DNA of 64,000 nucleotides from Plazaster borealis (GCA_021014325.1 CM037476.1:19008827-19072826); one strand, 5' to 3'. Positions 24,501 through 30,815 are shown, numbered from the stretch's first letter. A program made the numbers and translations. Notes: generated by a model not told the origin, from the letters alone.

Positions 24501-25299
24501 GCAGCCTGTTTGTCGCTTACCAAGCTCTCCTTACTCCACATCTCCCCCTGAATCCTTCCCAGTCATGGAGAGCGGAGGAATCATCTTCCACATTTCAGAT
24601 TCAGAGTCCAGCGACAATGAAACTGTTGACGTTGAAAGTTTGCGTCTTTTCAGTTCAACCCTCAGCAGCAGCGTCCAGTCGAAGCCGTCCACTAATCAGG
24701 TCCGACGGTCGTCGAGTGACAGGTCCAGGAGAGCTGAAGGCCGGACTGAGTCCTTCACCAACGCGATGACCAACAATGTTCAGAGGACACTGAGTGATCA
24801 GCGTAAATCTTCCACGGAAAAGGCCCCGCTAACCCCTTTGTTCTACGGTCAGGAAGCCACCCTGACCACTCAGAGCCCTCGTGTCCAGCCAAGCAGCAGC
24901 ACCTCAAGGATGAAAGCTGTGAGATCCAAAGCCCAGTTCAGTCGCTCAAAGAGCATGGACGAGGATAACCTCCGCTGGAAGGCGGTTAGAATCAACTCGG
25001 TCGACTCGGCCATCTCGACAGGCTCGGAGATGTCCCCGAGCAACAACCGCTCGTCGGCAAACTTTTCTTTTCCATCCACATCAGAGCAGAGTCTGTCACC
25101 AAAGGCCAAGAGTACAATCCAGGATTATTTCCTGAGTACGGACCCTTTAAATGGCATGGCCACATGTAAAGAGACGGAGAAAGCCGTCACAAAATCTCGG
25201 CAGGACCGGCGCTACATTGCCGCAAAAGCCAAACGCCATTCTGTCGGCTTCTTGGATGAGTTGGACAATGTTGAGTTCACTGAGGAATCCTATGTTTAA
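6448..25299 (+). CDS. ARHGAP20: ARHGAP20-like Rho GTPase-activating protein (PH-RA-RhoGAP), whole gene span
   Basis: Nine or ten exons join in frame from either 5' exon to a TAA stop at 25297-25299. The 11545 start gives 1307 residues; the 6448 route gives 1321 plus an unseen N-terminus. In the 1307-residue form, a PH domain spans about residues 28-138, a Ras-associating domain about 148-245, and RhoGAP about 328-530 with arginine finger R366 in GIFRKSAN and K402 in LLKDFMRNIP. A Ser/Arg-rich tail follows. From family knowledge, ARHGAP20 (RA-RhoGAP) binds active Rap1 through the RA domain and stimulates GTP hydrolysis on RhoA, acting at membranes and cytoskeleton. Domain order, the upstream NRRRSAP segment and the tail motif RRVSEPN all fit that family. 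The start of the long form is not visible. The call is firm at family level. Confidence 0.9.
6807..7010. mobile_element. Foldback MITE family 1 (ends CCCAATTTCATAGAGCTGCT), copy
   Basis: Terminal inverted repeats TGGGCCCAATTTCATAGAGC and its complement, about 200 bp, with internal GCTTAAGCAG and TACCAG/CTGGTA symmetry so that most of the element folds on itself. No coding capacity. It lies in the first intron of the long ARHGAP20 isoform. Confidence 0.85.
8878..9038. mobile_element. Family 1 foldback MITE, copy
   Basis: TTTCAAAGAGCTGCTTAGCA at the left and GTGCTTAGCAAATTTGCAGC at the right, with TTTGGCTGGTAAC between. It is shortened to about 160 bp and lies in a gene 1 intron. Confidence 0.7.
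9104..9296. mobile_element. MITE family 4, copy
   Basis: AGCTGCCAACTCTCCCTGAT to GATGCAAATGTTAGCAGCTC, same length and order as the 5916 copy. Confidence 0.8.
9420..9600 (-). mobile_element. Possible LINE 3' end, minus strand
   Basis: A TTTATTTATTTTATTTTATT run followed by CTTTGGACAATACAATATAC looks, on the minus strand, like a non-LTR retroelement 3' UTR with an AATAAA-type simple tail. There is no reverse-transcriptase frame, so the assignment is weak. Confidence 0.35.
10165..10318. mobile_element. Family 1 foldback MITE, copy
   Basis: TTGGGCCCAGCCTCATGCTT at the left and CAGCTCTTTGAAATTTGGCC at the right, with AAGGTTACCAGCCCAA and GTATCCTGCTTAG between. About 150 bp, just upstream of the putative short-isoform promoter. 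Confidence 0.7.
10700..11544 (+). promoter_or_regulatory. Putative promoter and 5' UTR of the short ARHGAP20 isoform
   Basis: This stretch before the 11545 start is locally richer in CpG than its surroundings around 10780-10960 (for example GCTCCCCGGCTCGCTCGATC). It holds a TATA-like CTATATAC near 10914 and has no foldback element or SINE. This fits a promoter and 5' UTR, but no transcription start can be fixed from sequence alone. Confidence 0.35.
11545..11582 (+). CDS. ARHGAP20: Alternative first coding exon of ARHGAP20 (MPKLTASEICDS...)
   Basis: ATG at 11545 has A at -3, an in-frame TGA at 11527-11529, and 38 coding nt ending in donor GTAAGT at 11583. It ends in phase 2 with AA; the next exon supplies A to make Lys, giving MPKLTASEICDSK then AGGTPSSSD. 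The phase equals that of the 6448 exon, so the two are interchangeable 5' exons. A 5' UTR probably lies just upstream, in a stretch with few foldback repeats. Transcript evidence is lacking. Confidence 0.6.
11661..11800 (-). mobile_element. SINE 3'-end fragment, minus strand
   Basis: CATTTTCATTTATTAGTTCT, GTGTAGCCAAGGATTCTCAG and GGAGAGAAGACAAAGTAGGA are the tail half of the SINE; the tRNA-like head is absent. It lies in the first intron of the short isoform. Confidence 0.65.
12051..12172. mobile_element. Foldback MITE family 5 (~120 bp), copy
   Basis: GGCCTTTTTGAGGTATGGTG at the left pairs with CGCCATATCTCAAAAAGGCT at the right; an inner pair is ACTGTTTGGTTTGGGT / ACCCAAACCAAACAGT. The whole element is a hairpin. 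Confidence 0.8.
12855..13040 (-). mobile_element. tRNA-derived SINE, 5' part, minus strand
   Basis: GGGACTGAAAACCCAATC, then GAGATTCGAACCGCTTTCCA (box B complement) and CTGAGCTAACCTAACCACC (box A complement). The tRNA-like head differs from the 21351 SINE, so it is a second subfamily. Confidence 0.65.
13133..13440 (+). repeat. Minisatellite (~67-bp units) carrying tRNA-like box B
   Basis: TTGTACTTCAGATGAAATGT recurs about every 67 bp (13220, 13288, 13357, with edge copies at 13133 and 13424). Each unit contains GTGGGTTCGAATCTCAGTCA. The GGTTCGAATC core is the pol III box B motif, so the unit probably came from a SINE head. It ends about 40 bp before the PH exon. Confidence 0.8.
13483..13665 (+). 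CDS. ARHGAP20: ARHGAP20 exon: N-terminal half of PH domain
   Basis: Acceptor TTGTTTTCACAG and donor GTAAGA bound 183 nt, entering in phase 2 and leaving in phase 2. It encodes AGGTPSSSDLQS... then the PH-type strands VQVQSRYVFLFNDVVIIAKP. The RYVFLFNDVVIIAK run is typical of the RhoGEF/ARHGAP20-type PH fold. Either 5' exon can precede it. Confidence 0.88.
13861..14061. mobile_element. Family 1 foldback MITE, copy
   Basis: CTGGGCCCAATTTCATAGAG opens it and CAGCTCTATGAAGTTTGGCC closes it; about 200 bp. It lies between the two PH-domain exons of ARHGAP20. Confidence 0.85.
14134..14365 (+). repeat. Minisatellite, three 76-bp units with box B motif
   Basis: AAGTAATGTCTGTTGGTGAA recurs at about 14140, 14216 and 14292; each unit has GGTCATGGGTTCGAATCCTA or a close variant. 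Like the previous one it amplifies a tRNA-like SINE segment. It lies between the PH exons. Confidence 0.8.
14513..14707 (+). CDS. ARHGAP20: ARHGAP20 exon: C-terminal half of PH domain
   Basis: Phase 2 in, phase 2 out (195 nt, donor GTAAGA). It encodes FRLKHRIRVSELWLASCIDD, then SFVVGWPTTNCVWTFTSAEE and KEIWWQSLKK. The last segment is the C-terminal PH helix with its conserved Trp. The WLASCIDDV and VVGWPT segments are the ones I associate with vertebrate ARHGAP20 at this place. Confidence 0.9.
14795..14875 (+). mobile_element. SINE-like fragment
   Basis: GGTTAAGTCATCGGGGTGTG, then GGTTCAAATCCCGGTCATGA and TGTCCTTGAGTAAGATGCTT, a tRNA-like head followed by a common SINE-type segment. No tail is seen. 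Confidence 0.45.
15818..16190. mobile_element. TIR MITE family 2 (~375 bp), copy
   Basis: Ends AAAGGCATCGTACACGCTTG and AACGTGTACAGTGCCTTT are near inverted repeats. Recognisable interior: CAAGTGAGAACACTGGTC (complement), GTTGCAAGAAAAT, TACCTCTTTCTCA and CTTACTTGGTAAC (complement). The open frame of about 75 residues seen here recurs in every copy and is not a gene. It lies in the intron before the RA exon. Confidence 0.85.
16977..17215 (+). CDS. ARHGAP20: ARHGAP20 exon: Ras-associating domain
   Basis: Acceptor TGTTCCTCAG and donor GTGAGT bound 239 nt (phase 2 in, phase 1 out). After a Glu/Gln-rich linker it encodes RTVNIKVLNSE, then VSNTDTADDMLRTCLQQFHM and YGLWVQSGKDSGQYPLIG. This is the ubiquitin-like RA fold: beta hairpin, helix with TADDML, and GLWV strand. 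In this family the domain binds Rap GTPases. Confidence 0.88.
17419..17614. mobile_element. Family 1 foldback MITE, copy
   Basis: TGCCCAATTTCATAGAGCCT to GCAGCTCTATGAATTTGGGC, about 195 bp, well preserved, in the intron after the RA-domain exon. Confidence 0.85.
17886..18080. mobile_element. Family 1 foldback MITE, second copy in the same intron
   Basis: AGGGCCCCGATTTCATACAG to AGCTCTATTAAATCGGGCCC. The outermost bases of both arms carry matching changes (CGATTT / AAATCG), so the inverted repeat stays paired. It lies about 270 bp from the previous copy. Confidence 0.85.
18208..18382. mobile_element. MITE-like element (ends ATAGACCTTATGCA)
   Basis: ATAGACCTTATGCATTGACA at the left and the complement of ATAGACCTTATGCACATGAC at the right, 175 bp. 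It holds a full TGACGTCA at 18360-18367, GGATTGGCCAATGAGC (CCAAT-type) and several CpG. It lies about 55 bp upstream of the exon at 18439. Confidence 0.65.
18439..18633 (+). CDS. ARHGAP20: ARHGAP20 exon: end of RA domain and linker
   Basis: Acceptor CTTTTCAG and donor GTAAGG bound 195 nt, phase 1 in and out. It starts HEIPYAIKMSHLNEALS, the end of the RA region, continues through an acidic stretch (PGEDDGM) and ends CKCQFFLRRKGNSQLGIS. A CQF(F/I)L strand is present at the same place in the vertebrate family as I recall it. Confidence 0.88.
18685..18852. mobile_element. MITE family 4, left-truncated copy
   Basis: Begins within the element (CCCTGAAAATAAACCAATCT) and ends CAAGATGCAAATGTTGACAG. 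A 26-bp piece (TTGTTGCACAAAATCTTCCT) is repeated in tandem. It lies about 50 bp downstream of an ARHGAP20 exon. Confidence 0.65.
19003..19135 (+). CDS. ARHGAP20: ARHGAP20 exon: basic linker before RhoGAP
   Basis: 133 nt, phase 1 in and phase 2 out, donor GTAAGT. It encodes a strongly basic linker (SSKRLKKQRKTHFKLSFKKS) followed by a proline-rich LSPPPSPNSK. No domain is recognised. Basic charge between RA and RhoGAP could help membrane contact, which is inference only. Phase continuity on both sides supports the exon. Confidence 0.82.
19895..20093. mobile_element. Family 1 foldback MITE, copy
   Basis: CCAGGGCCTAATTTCATAGA to CAGCTCTATGAAGTTGGGCC, about 198 bp, in the intron before the RhoGAP exon, adjoining a GAAT-tailed LINE-like 3' end. 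Confidence 0.85.
20150..20245 (+). mobile_element. SINE head fragment
   Basis: GGGGTGGCATAGTGGTATCG and CCAGCCTTCCACTTCATGCC resemble the tRNA-like head of the SINE at 21351, without a clear box B or body. Confidence 0.4.
20340..20672 (+). mobile_element. Possible LINE 3' UTR with AATAAA-type tail
   Basis: T-rich, stop-rich sequence ending GCTGCCGGGAAGAATAAATA then AATGAATAAATAAATAAAT. This simple tail after a short GC hairpin fits a CR1/L2-like 3' end. No coding sequence remains. It ends about 40 bp before the RhoGAP exon. Confidence 0.4.
20715..21047 (+). CDS. ARHGAP20: ARHGAP20 exon: RhoGAP domain, N-terminal part with arginine finger
   Basis: Acceptor CTTGCCTAG and donor GTAAGT bound 333 nt (phase 2 in and out). 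It encodes LFGIPLPVLCPEGNLPKPII, then GPYTPGIFRKSANARITREL with the catalytic arginine codon CGC at 20827-20829, and ALLKDFMRNIPNSIMYNVVY with the conserved Lys. The exon is unusually GC-rich for the window, as expected of constrained coding sequence. Confidence 0.95.
21240..21859. mobile_element. TIR element with a SINE inserted in it
   Basis: AGGCACCTTCTCAAAACT at 21240-21257 is the exact complement of 21842-21859. Subterminal GATAAGTTGCA/TTTATCC motifs recur. A full SINE (about 21351-21638) sits inside, so the element is older than the SINE insertion. It lies in the intron that splits the RhoGAP domain. Confidence 0.75.
21351..21638 (+). mobile_element. tRNA-derived SINE, full length
   Basis: The head resembles a tRNA: box A region TTGGTGTAGTGGTATTATTC and box B GGTTCGAATTA, spaced as in pol III promoters. 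The body includes TGGATTGGGTTTTCAGTCCC and TCTCTCCATTGGGTTCTTGG; the tail is AATAAATGAAATGAAATGAA. Related minus-strand copies are at 40517, 12860 and 11661. Confidence 0.8.
22085..22192 (+). mobile_element. Possible LINE 3' end
   Basis: TAATTCAGCCTCCGGGCTGC is a short hairpin, followed by AAGATGGTTTGAATAAACCA and an ATAAT tail. This plan is common in CR1/L2-like 3' ends, but there is no coding part to confirm it. Confidence 0.4.
22247..22418 (+). CDS. ARHGAP20: ARHGAP20 exon: RhoGAP domain, C-terminal part
   Basis: 172 nt, phase 2 in, phase 0 out. It encodes LPSSNQ-like TLLRHLFCIMYHINERMEEN and YNQAVCCSPSMLWVPCSS. The usual RhoGAP PNL Asn is Ser here (SPSMLW); I recall the same kind of change in vertebrate ARHGAP20. 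The exon end is set by a GC donor (CAG|GCAAGT), because only that boundary keeps the frame into the exon at 22864. Confidence 0.9.
22864..25299 (+). CDS. ARHGAP20: ARHGAP20 terminal coding exon: end of RhoGAP and Ser-rich tail
   Basis: Acceptor TTATTACCCAG then 2436 nt open to TAA at 25297. It opens with the last RhoGAP helix (VPQVVQFMVDNVQQIFGDDV), then about 760 residues of Ser/Pro/Arg-rich, low-complexity tail. Recurring basic-Ser sites that could bind 14-3-3 after phosphorylation include HVRRVSEPN, RRISMPAK, RRSSSDRS, RSKSMDED and AKRHSVGF. SKLAHVRRVSEPN resembles repeats in the vertebrate ARHGAP20 tail. The open frame extends upstream to a Met at 22816, but that part is intron. Confidence 0.92.
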   Translation, partial: VQATEKVPQVVQFMVDNVQQIFGDDVIDVFGGPPVKREDPKRRDSGDSDSLQGSVETGGMKRDDSSLDSIDREMFTNEGWPSSLPVMSQSTLSRDSGLTSSDNQLYPESDTTDTTDSGVDAKDKSGRSNSPGFPTPPGLKHTRSASSVEKGDGDYVDSRYMQSKLAHVRRVSEPNADRTEIGKRYVLTKSQSATNSMDNSPDGSDNEVELSEETVKMIRELNEECSFKLLSGLLPDEESAGEGDGYLKVLDKRRHDYLMSQKSQQSESAKPSPGLLPPSTDNTVRSSPSSPTDKSPPTQKPKQRRISMPAKFYNPLTVFHKKSTPNKRGTPSTSSSEALSSSSSERIYPAHGVTVNEPRGKPNDHPNERNRSRSGDNASPSVSHQRSRRPRISSTRQPGKLSPGPHRRGVTYPETTSPPREFFPRDATHLSLPRSANTDTQRGSLEHKSTGVPRSLSDDQLTNLSDDKVRDSSNISKTPSPRNSSPVCGSPRQFSPPSYQETMHRRARLQRQTRSLDKQDIPVFERDDSIPRRRKSGAQSCSVSRSQPVCRLPSSPYSTSPPESFPVMESGGIIFHISDSESSDNETVDVESLRLFSSTLSSSVQSKPSTNQVRRSSSDRSRRAEGRTESFTNAMTNNVQRTLSDQRKSSTEKAPLTPLFYGQEATLTTQSPRVQPSSSTSRMKAVRSKAQFSRSKSMDEDNLRWKAVRINSVDSAISTGSEMSPSNNRSSANFSFPSTSEQSLSPKAKSTIQDYFLSTDPLNGMATCKETEKAVTKSRQDRRYIAAKAKRHSVGFLDELDNVEFTEESYV

Positions 25300-25937
25300 A
25301 AGAAACCTTTCAACAACAAAAAAACGCCTTTTGAACCAACAATTTAGTTCATCACCTCATTGGAAGGAAACTTCAACTAGCATTGACTTATTAAAATCGT
25401 AGTTCGTTTTATAAAGCAACCTAGTCGTCAGGCAAGACGGAATTGCTGTAAATACTGTACATTTTCTGTACAAAAAAAAATATTACAAATTGTACTGTTT
25501 ACAATGTCAACTCATAACCAAATTTCGTAAGACAATGTATTCAACTTTTTTCCTATTATAGTATTTTTTATTTGTAAACAAAATATGCATTGGAAAAGTT
25601 TTTTGTAAAATCAATATTTTTGTACATAGTGGAGTACTTAAAATGATTTTTTTTTTTATTAAGTACAAATTTTGTGGTTAACACAAAGTCACACAGGAAA
25701 GTCTGTCTGACAACTGAGTTTGGGAAAAGCCAAACAATTTTATACGAAAATCAACTAAATTATTTACACCATACCAAATTTTGCTTGTCTCTCTTGTCTA
25801 AAGAATGGCTTACAATTTCCTGTTAATTAGGGGGAAATTTTTGTTTCCAAGTTGTTCTTCTTTACAGGGATATCTTATAACTTGACATAAAAGGTCCACA
25901 TTTAAAAGTATTTGTACAGCATTTATATGCAGAAATA
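25300..25937 (+). other. Probable 3' UTR of ARHGAP20
   Basis: AT-rich sequence with no open frame follows the stop. ATTAAA at 25390-25395 is the only near-canonical poly(A) signal seen close by; no AATAAA was found before the foldback at 25938. The 3' end is therefore not fixed, and the transcript may run into that foldback. Confidence 0.4.
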
Positions 25938-26300
25938 GATCAGGAAGAACACTAGAGGGCGCCAGTCACACTTGCAGCACAAATTAATCACAGTTAAAGA
26001 GGAAGGGAAAGGACCATTCCCGTAAGGGACCATCCCCGTACACAAATGTAAAGACCCATTTTTCTCAGAATTATGTCATCAGATGTTTTTGATGTTGACC
26101 AATTTTGCACTGGAAGGGTATCGAATACAACGGCAATTTACACCTTTTTAGCGTGAGGGTAGAGACTTGTAATTTCACATGAGGACTCTATCTATTGGAT
26201 AATGAGTACATCGCAAAATTGAATTGGTCATTTCCCTTCCTCTACTGTGATTAATTTGTGCGGTTAGTGTGACTGGCGCCCTCTAGTGGTCTTTCTGGTC
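25938..26300. mobile_element. Long foldback element downstream of ARHGAP20
   Basis: Arms of about 70 bp: 25938-26015 (CACTAGAGGGCGCCAGTCAC, AATTAATCACAGTTAAAGAG) pair with 26226-26300 (CTCTACTGTGATTAATTTGT, GACTGGCGCCCTCTAGTGGT). The loop is about 210 bp. No coding. If the ARHGAP20 transcript extends this far it would carry a long hairpin. Confidence 0.8.
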
Positions 26301-26680
26301 ATTTCCCTTCGTCTTATTAATTATTGTAGTGGCTCATTATGAAATAATTATACCACTGTTTTGATACATTTTTTATACAATTTTAGCACAGCCTTTATCC
26401 TGTTGGCAAGTCATTGCGTCATGCATCACAGGTGCGCGTATCTGCTGCACGCCCAAAGTTTCCACTACTTTCGAATCAATCCAATGCTGGCATACATTTG
26501 TGTGTAATTTTAACCCAAAACTATCCATTTCATCGTTCAAAGGAATTTCTTATGACTGAAACTGTAAATTCCGAGAAGACTTTGAGTCTTTGAAGAACGT
26601 TTGCAGAAGCCAAGTCCAATTAATTCAACATTTCTTGCAGAAATAATCAAAAGAAAAACTTGGGCAATGCAGCTCCTATT

Positions 26681-26800
26681 AGCCTTTTTGAGGTATGTTG
26701 GACATAATAGGAATGCACTGTTTGGTTTCGGTGGATACAGACAAATTTACCCAAACCTTATTGTGTCATAGTGTTGTGTCCACCATATCTCAAAATGGCT
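26681..26800. mobile_element. Foldback MITE family 5, copy
   Basis: AGCCTTTTTGAGGTATGTTG and CCACCATATCTCAAAATGGC bound the same 120-bp hairpin plan as at 12051. Confidence 0.8.
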
Positions 26801-27736
26801 TCGGCTTCTGGTAATCGGTGGAGCCAGTTTGTGTGAAGTGGGCGTGGCTTATTACAGTGGAATTCACGCTTACGAACAGGATTGCAAGTTCACCAATGTT
26901 CGCGGGAAGGGTTCTAAGAGGGTTATGCCATCAGTCATCACTTTAACACACTTATCTCATCCAAAAACTTACTATAAAACTTAAGCTCGGTGGAACTTGG
27001 GCAAAATAAGAAGGCCGTATTTTTTTACTTCGGGAAACCCATTTCAAAGGGGACCTCTTTACAGATATTCCCTTTATTGTTTTGTTTATTCAAAAGGTGT
27101 AAATTATTAGGAAAAAAACCTGAAATATGGGTGTCTGTTTGGGGTAGAAACGGTAATCAATTTAACTGGATTTGTGTTAAAATTTACTGCAGATGTCAGT
27201 TGTTTGTTTTTCTGAAAGATTGGGGTTTTGTTAATCGCAGTGTTTCCATTTTGGGGTTTCTTTTTCACTGATAATCCCACTCAAACCAGTGTAATCAAAA
27301 CCAAGGCGAGAGGAGAAAGTAGTCTGGTGCTTTGTTTGTGAAATGCAACTTAGCACTAGCATTGTCAACGGGGAACAGACAAAGATGGCTTCTGATTGTC
27401 CGATGTCATGAAGTTGCTGAACATCATGACTTTTCACACCATGACTTCACCCACTGTGGTCACATGGTGAAGAAGATGACGCTGTAATCTCATTCCAAGT
27501 TCGCCGTGTTAAAATACACAGTTGTCTTAAACAAATTTCTGTCAGTTCGGGTTCACCTTAAGAAAACACACACAACCAATTCCAAGGGAAAGTTTGTGCA
27601 TATAACACCAGCTTCAGGGTTTTGGATACGTGCTGAAAGCACAAGTGAAAGTGATCACAAGTCAAGCCACAATTGGCATCCATTAAAGGGAAAGTACATT
27701 GGGTATGAACAGTCCCCAATTTCATAGAGCTGCTTA

Positions 27737-28103
27737 AAAGGGAGGATATGCCTTTGGTAATTACTCCACAAGTTAATGACAACAAAAAACTTACTTGGTA
27801 AAGAGCACTGGAGAGCTGTTGATATTATAAAACATTGTTTGAAACAACCCCCTTTGAAGTAATGTTTTTGAGAAAGAGGTAATTTTTTTCACCCAAACAT
27901 TTGTATCTGAGAAAGGCTTCAGGCATAAAGCCTCTCTCAGGCATCTGAAAGAACACAATTCTATGCAACAAGGCTGGTTTTTTCTTTCATTTCTTTTCAA
28001 ATGAGCCCAAATTTTCACAGGTTTGTTATTTTATGCATATGTTGGGATACATCAAGTGAGGATACTAGTCTTTGACAATGACCAAAAGTGTACCCTGGCT
28101 TTA
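27737..28103. mobile_element. TIR MITE family 2, diverged copy
   Basis: TGCCTTTGGTAATTACTCC at the left and ACCAAAAGTGTACCCTGGC at the right; interior AGAAAGAGGTAATTTTTTTC, TGAAAGAACACAATTC and GCATATGTTGGGATACA match the family. Flanked on both sides by family 1 fragments. Confidence 0.7.
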
Positions 28104-28256
28104 AGCAGACAATCTTGCTTAACAATGTTCCGGTTAGCAACAATTAGCAGCATACCAGTCACAGATGGTACACGTGGTATGTCATTTTTGCTGGTAACCT
28201 TATTCTGGTAAGCATATTTTGTTTTGTGCTAAAGCAGCGCTGTGAAATTTGGCACC
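28098..28256. mobile_element. Family 1 foldback MITE, partial copy fused to family 2
   Basis: GGCTTTAAGCAGACAATC to AGCAGCGCTGTGAAATTTGG. It directly follows a family 2 copy that lacks its normal end, so one has inserted into or recombined with the other. Confidence 0.7.
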
Positions 28257-29023
28257 TGTTTTATCGAGGACAGGTTTCGTTATTAGTAATATATTTATTT
28301 CAATTTCGCTGGTCTTCAATTGACCCTCTGAACAGTACACATGTATCAAATCAGAAGGAAAAAAACTTCGGTAATTTAAACATTTTTAAACGATGTAAAT
28401 ATACATTTATACTTCGTGAGATTATATGCATTATCACCCTTCCTAATATCCCCAGAGAACAAAAGTAATAATAATTTAGCTTAATTTTTAAAACATCCTA
28501 CTGTAACTTGCCATTATTTTAATTTTTTAAAGAAAGAAAGAAAAAAAGCTTGTATTTTGGAGAAGAAATCTGTGTACCACCCCCCCCCCACCCTCACCCT
28601 CTATCGGTAAAAGCTAGACTGCACAAAACTACAACCCTCAAAATGTAGTCTCACAAAGACACACGATGTGGCACGTGGATTCGAAAGATTTTTCATATTA
28701 TGAAACTGTATTTTTAAAACTGCATCGTATGGATATTTCTTATAACGCAACAGCCTTTTAAATTACCAAAAACAAATTGTAAGATAATTTATTTGCAAAC
28801 AAAATTTGTATCTTAGCCAAAGAATTGACATTATTTATGTAAATAATACTTGTATATGAATTGTTACACTCTCATATTTCGTAATGAATATCTCGGCGCT
28901 CCTCCTTGACTTGTAGTTTCAAGTTGAATATTATATCATTAAAGATAAAAGTTCCACAATCATTTGTATAAGTTTCCAATCTGTGTTGAGATAACATGTG
29001 TTCTCATTATTTATTTAGCTTAT

Positions 29024-29394
29024 GAAGGTATCGTACACGTTTGGTAATGACTCAAAACAAATATTAGCATAAAAACTTACTTGGTAACAAGCAACGGAGA
29101 GCTGTTGATAGTATAAAACATTGTAGGAAACGACTCCCTCTGAAGTAACGTAGTTTTTGAGAAAGAGGTAATTTCTCACTAAAATAATAAAAACTTCTTG
29201 CAAGAAGTTTATATTTCTATCTGAAAGCACACAAATTTGTACAACAAGGGTGTTTTTTCTTTCATCATTTTCTTGCAACTTCGATGACCAATTGAGCCCA
29301 AATTTTCACAGGCTTGTTATATTATGCATATGTTGGGATACACCAAGTGAGAACACTGGTCTTTGACAATTTCCAAACGTGTTCAGTGCCTTTA
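29024..29394. mobile_element. TIR MITE family 2, copy inside a duplicated flank
   Basis: GAAGGTATCGTACACGTTTG to CAAACGTGTTCAGTGCCTTT, about 370 bp. A direct repeat of roughly 75 bp lies on both sides (28945-29022 and 29398-29473, opening AAAGTTCCACAATCATTTGT), much longer than any target-site duplication. Confidence 0.85.
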
Positions 29395-29517
29395 AATATA
29401 AAAGTTCCACAATCATTTGTATAAGTTTCCAATCTGTTTTGAGATAACATGTTCTCATTATTTATTTAGCTTTTAAATCTAAGGGCTATTACATGGAACT
29501 GTTACCTGGTTAATCTT

Positions 29518-29543
29518 TTGTTGTTGTTGTTGTTGTTGTTGTT

Positions 29544-29620
<77 letters not shown>

Positions 29621-29680
29621 TGTTACTGTTGTTACTGTTGTTACTGTTGTTGTTACTGTTGTTGTTACTGTTGTTGTTAC

Positions 29681-29741
<61 letters not shown>

Positions 29742-29830
29742 ACTGTTGTTGTTGTTACTGTTGTTCTTGTTGTTGTTACTGTTGTTGTTGTTACTGTTGT
29801 TCTTGTTTTCGTTGTTTTTCTTGTTTTGTT
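29518..29830 (+). repeat. Compound microsatellite (TTG)n-(TCG)n-(TTGTTGTTAC)n
   Basis: TTG repeats, then about 27 TCG-type triplets with one GAC interruption, then TTG triplets punctuated by TTAC. It yields a spurious Leu/Ser-rich frame. TCG triplets bring an unusual CpG run into AT-rich DNA. Confidence 0.95.
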
Positions 29831-29999
29831 TTTTGGTTGTTGTTATTTGTTTTTGTTTTTTTCTTTCTTTTCTTTTTGTTGTTGTTATTATTGTTTTATG
29901 TTGTTGTCTTATTGGATATATATTATTGTTGGGTATCCAAGTGAAATAAACAAATCACAACACAGTGTATATTGCTGAGGAAAAACACCAGTAGTGTTT

Positions 30000-30240
30000 T
30001 GGTTTCTATTTTGTGGTGTTCTTAATTTTGATATCGTAATGGATGATGATTTCCGGTTTGCGGAAACACCATTCATCCACACCCACAGTCAAACAGCTTA
30101 CCGTATAACGCTCCAGATTCCCCCTGAAGACGATCAGAGCATGGCCTACTGATCAAAACGTCGAGTTGTTTTACCATTGGTTCTTTTCAGAACCACCACA
30201 ATTCATTGAGACGGTTTTTCATTTATGCACACGGTGTTTC
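30000..30240 (-). mobile_element. Dispersed element family 6, copy with a hammerhead-like hairpin
   Basis: GGTTCTTTTCAGAACC and GATCAG..CTGATC with AAAACGTCGAG are shared, in complement, with copies at 35505 and 58443. The structure CTGAAGA-C-GATCAG-loop-CTGATC-AAAAC at 30124-30159 looks like a hammerhead ribozyme core with one change (GAAAC to AAAAC). Confidence 0.4.
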
Positions 30241-30611
30241 CACAAAGATACTAGATTGTATCTCTATGCAAAGTTTCAAATTCTACTATACATGTAAAAC
30301 AACATTGTATTATTACTCTATGAGCAGAATAAGGTTATTGACCTGAGAAGCACCTGCCTGCAAATGTACCAACTGCCGTGGAGTAGATCAGTCGATCGAG
30401 GGGACTCCTCATACTAATCTTCACTATCCTGAGTAAGATATTTAACCGGTCTCGACGTTTCGACAAACCTGCTGTATAGTCTTTATTTGGTTGGGGGAGG
30501 GGGGCACGCTGGCAAACAAAAATAAGACATAATTTTGCGGGGTCGGTGCGGGGTTACTGATGTATGGAACCATTCATTTGTGCATTTTTTTTTTTTTTTT
30601 TATCTAAAGGG

Positions 30612-30815
30612 CCCTGTCACATGAGGCAACTTTTACAGGCAACTTGGAGGCAACCAACTGCAGTGCATGCTACAGGACAACTTGGGTAATTTTTCAAACA
30701 GTGTCTTACGATCCCCAAGAAAAATATGTGAACATTCAAATGTGAATGCCTTTTTCTTCATGGAGACTGCCTGGAACTGGTTGCCTGTAAATTGCCTCGT
30801 GTGACATGGTCCTTA
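30612..30815. mobile_element. Foldback MITE-like element (ends GGGCCCTGTCACATGAGGCA)
   Basis: AGGGCCCTGTCACATGAGGC and TTTACAGGCAACTTGGAGGC at the left pair with GGTTGCCTGTAAATTGCCTC and GTGTGACATGGTCCTTAAAT at the right; about 200 bp. Single copy in the window. Confidence 0.65.

Noticed and set aside
29518..29949. Leu/Ser-rich open frame of 143 codons
   Set aside because: It is only the translation of the TTG/TCG microsatellite, with no other protein-like content.
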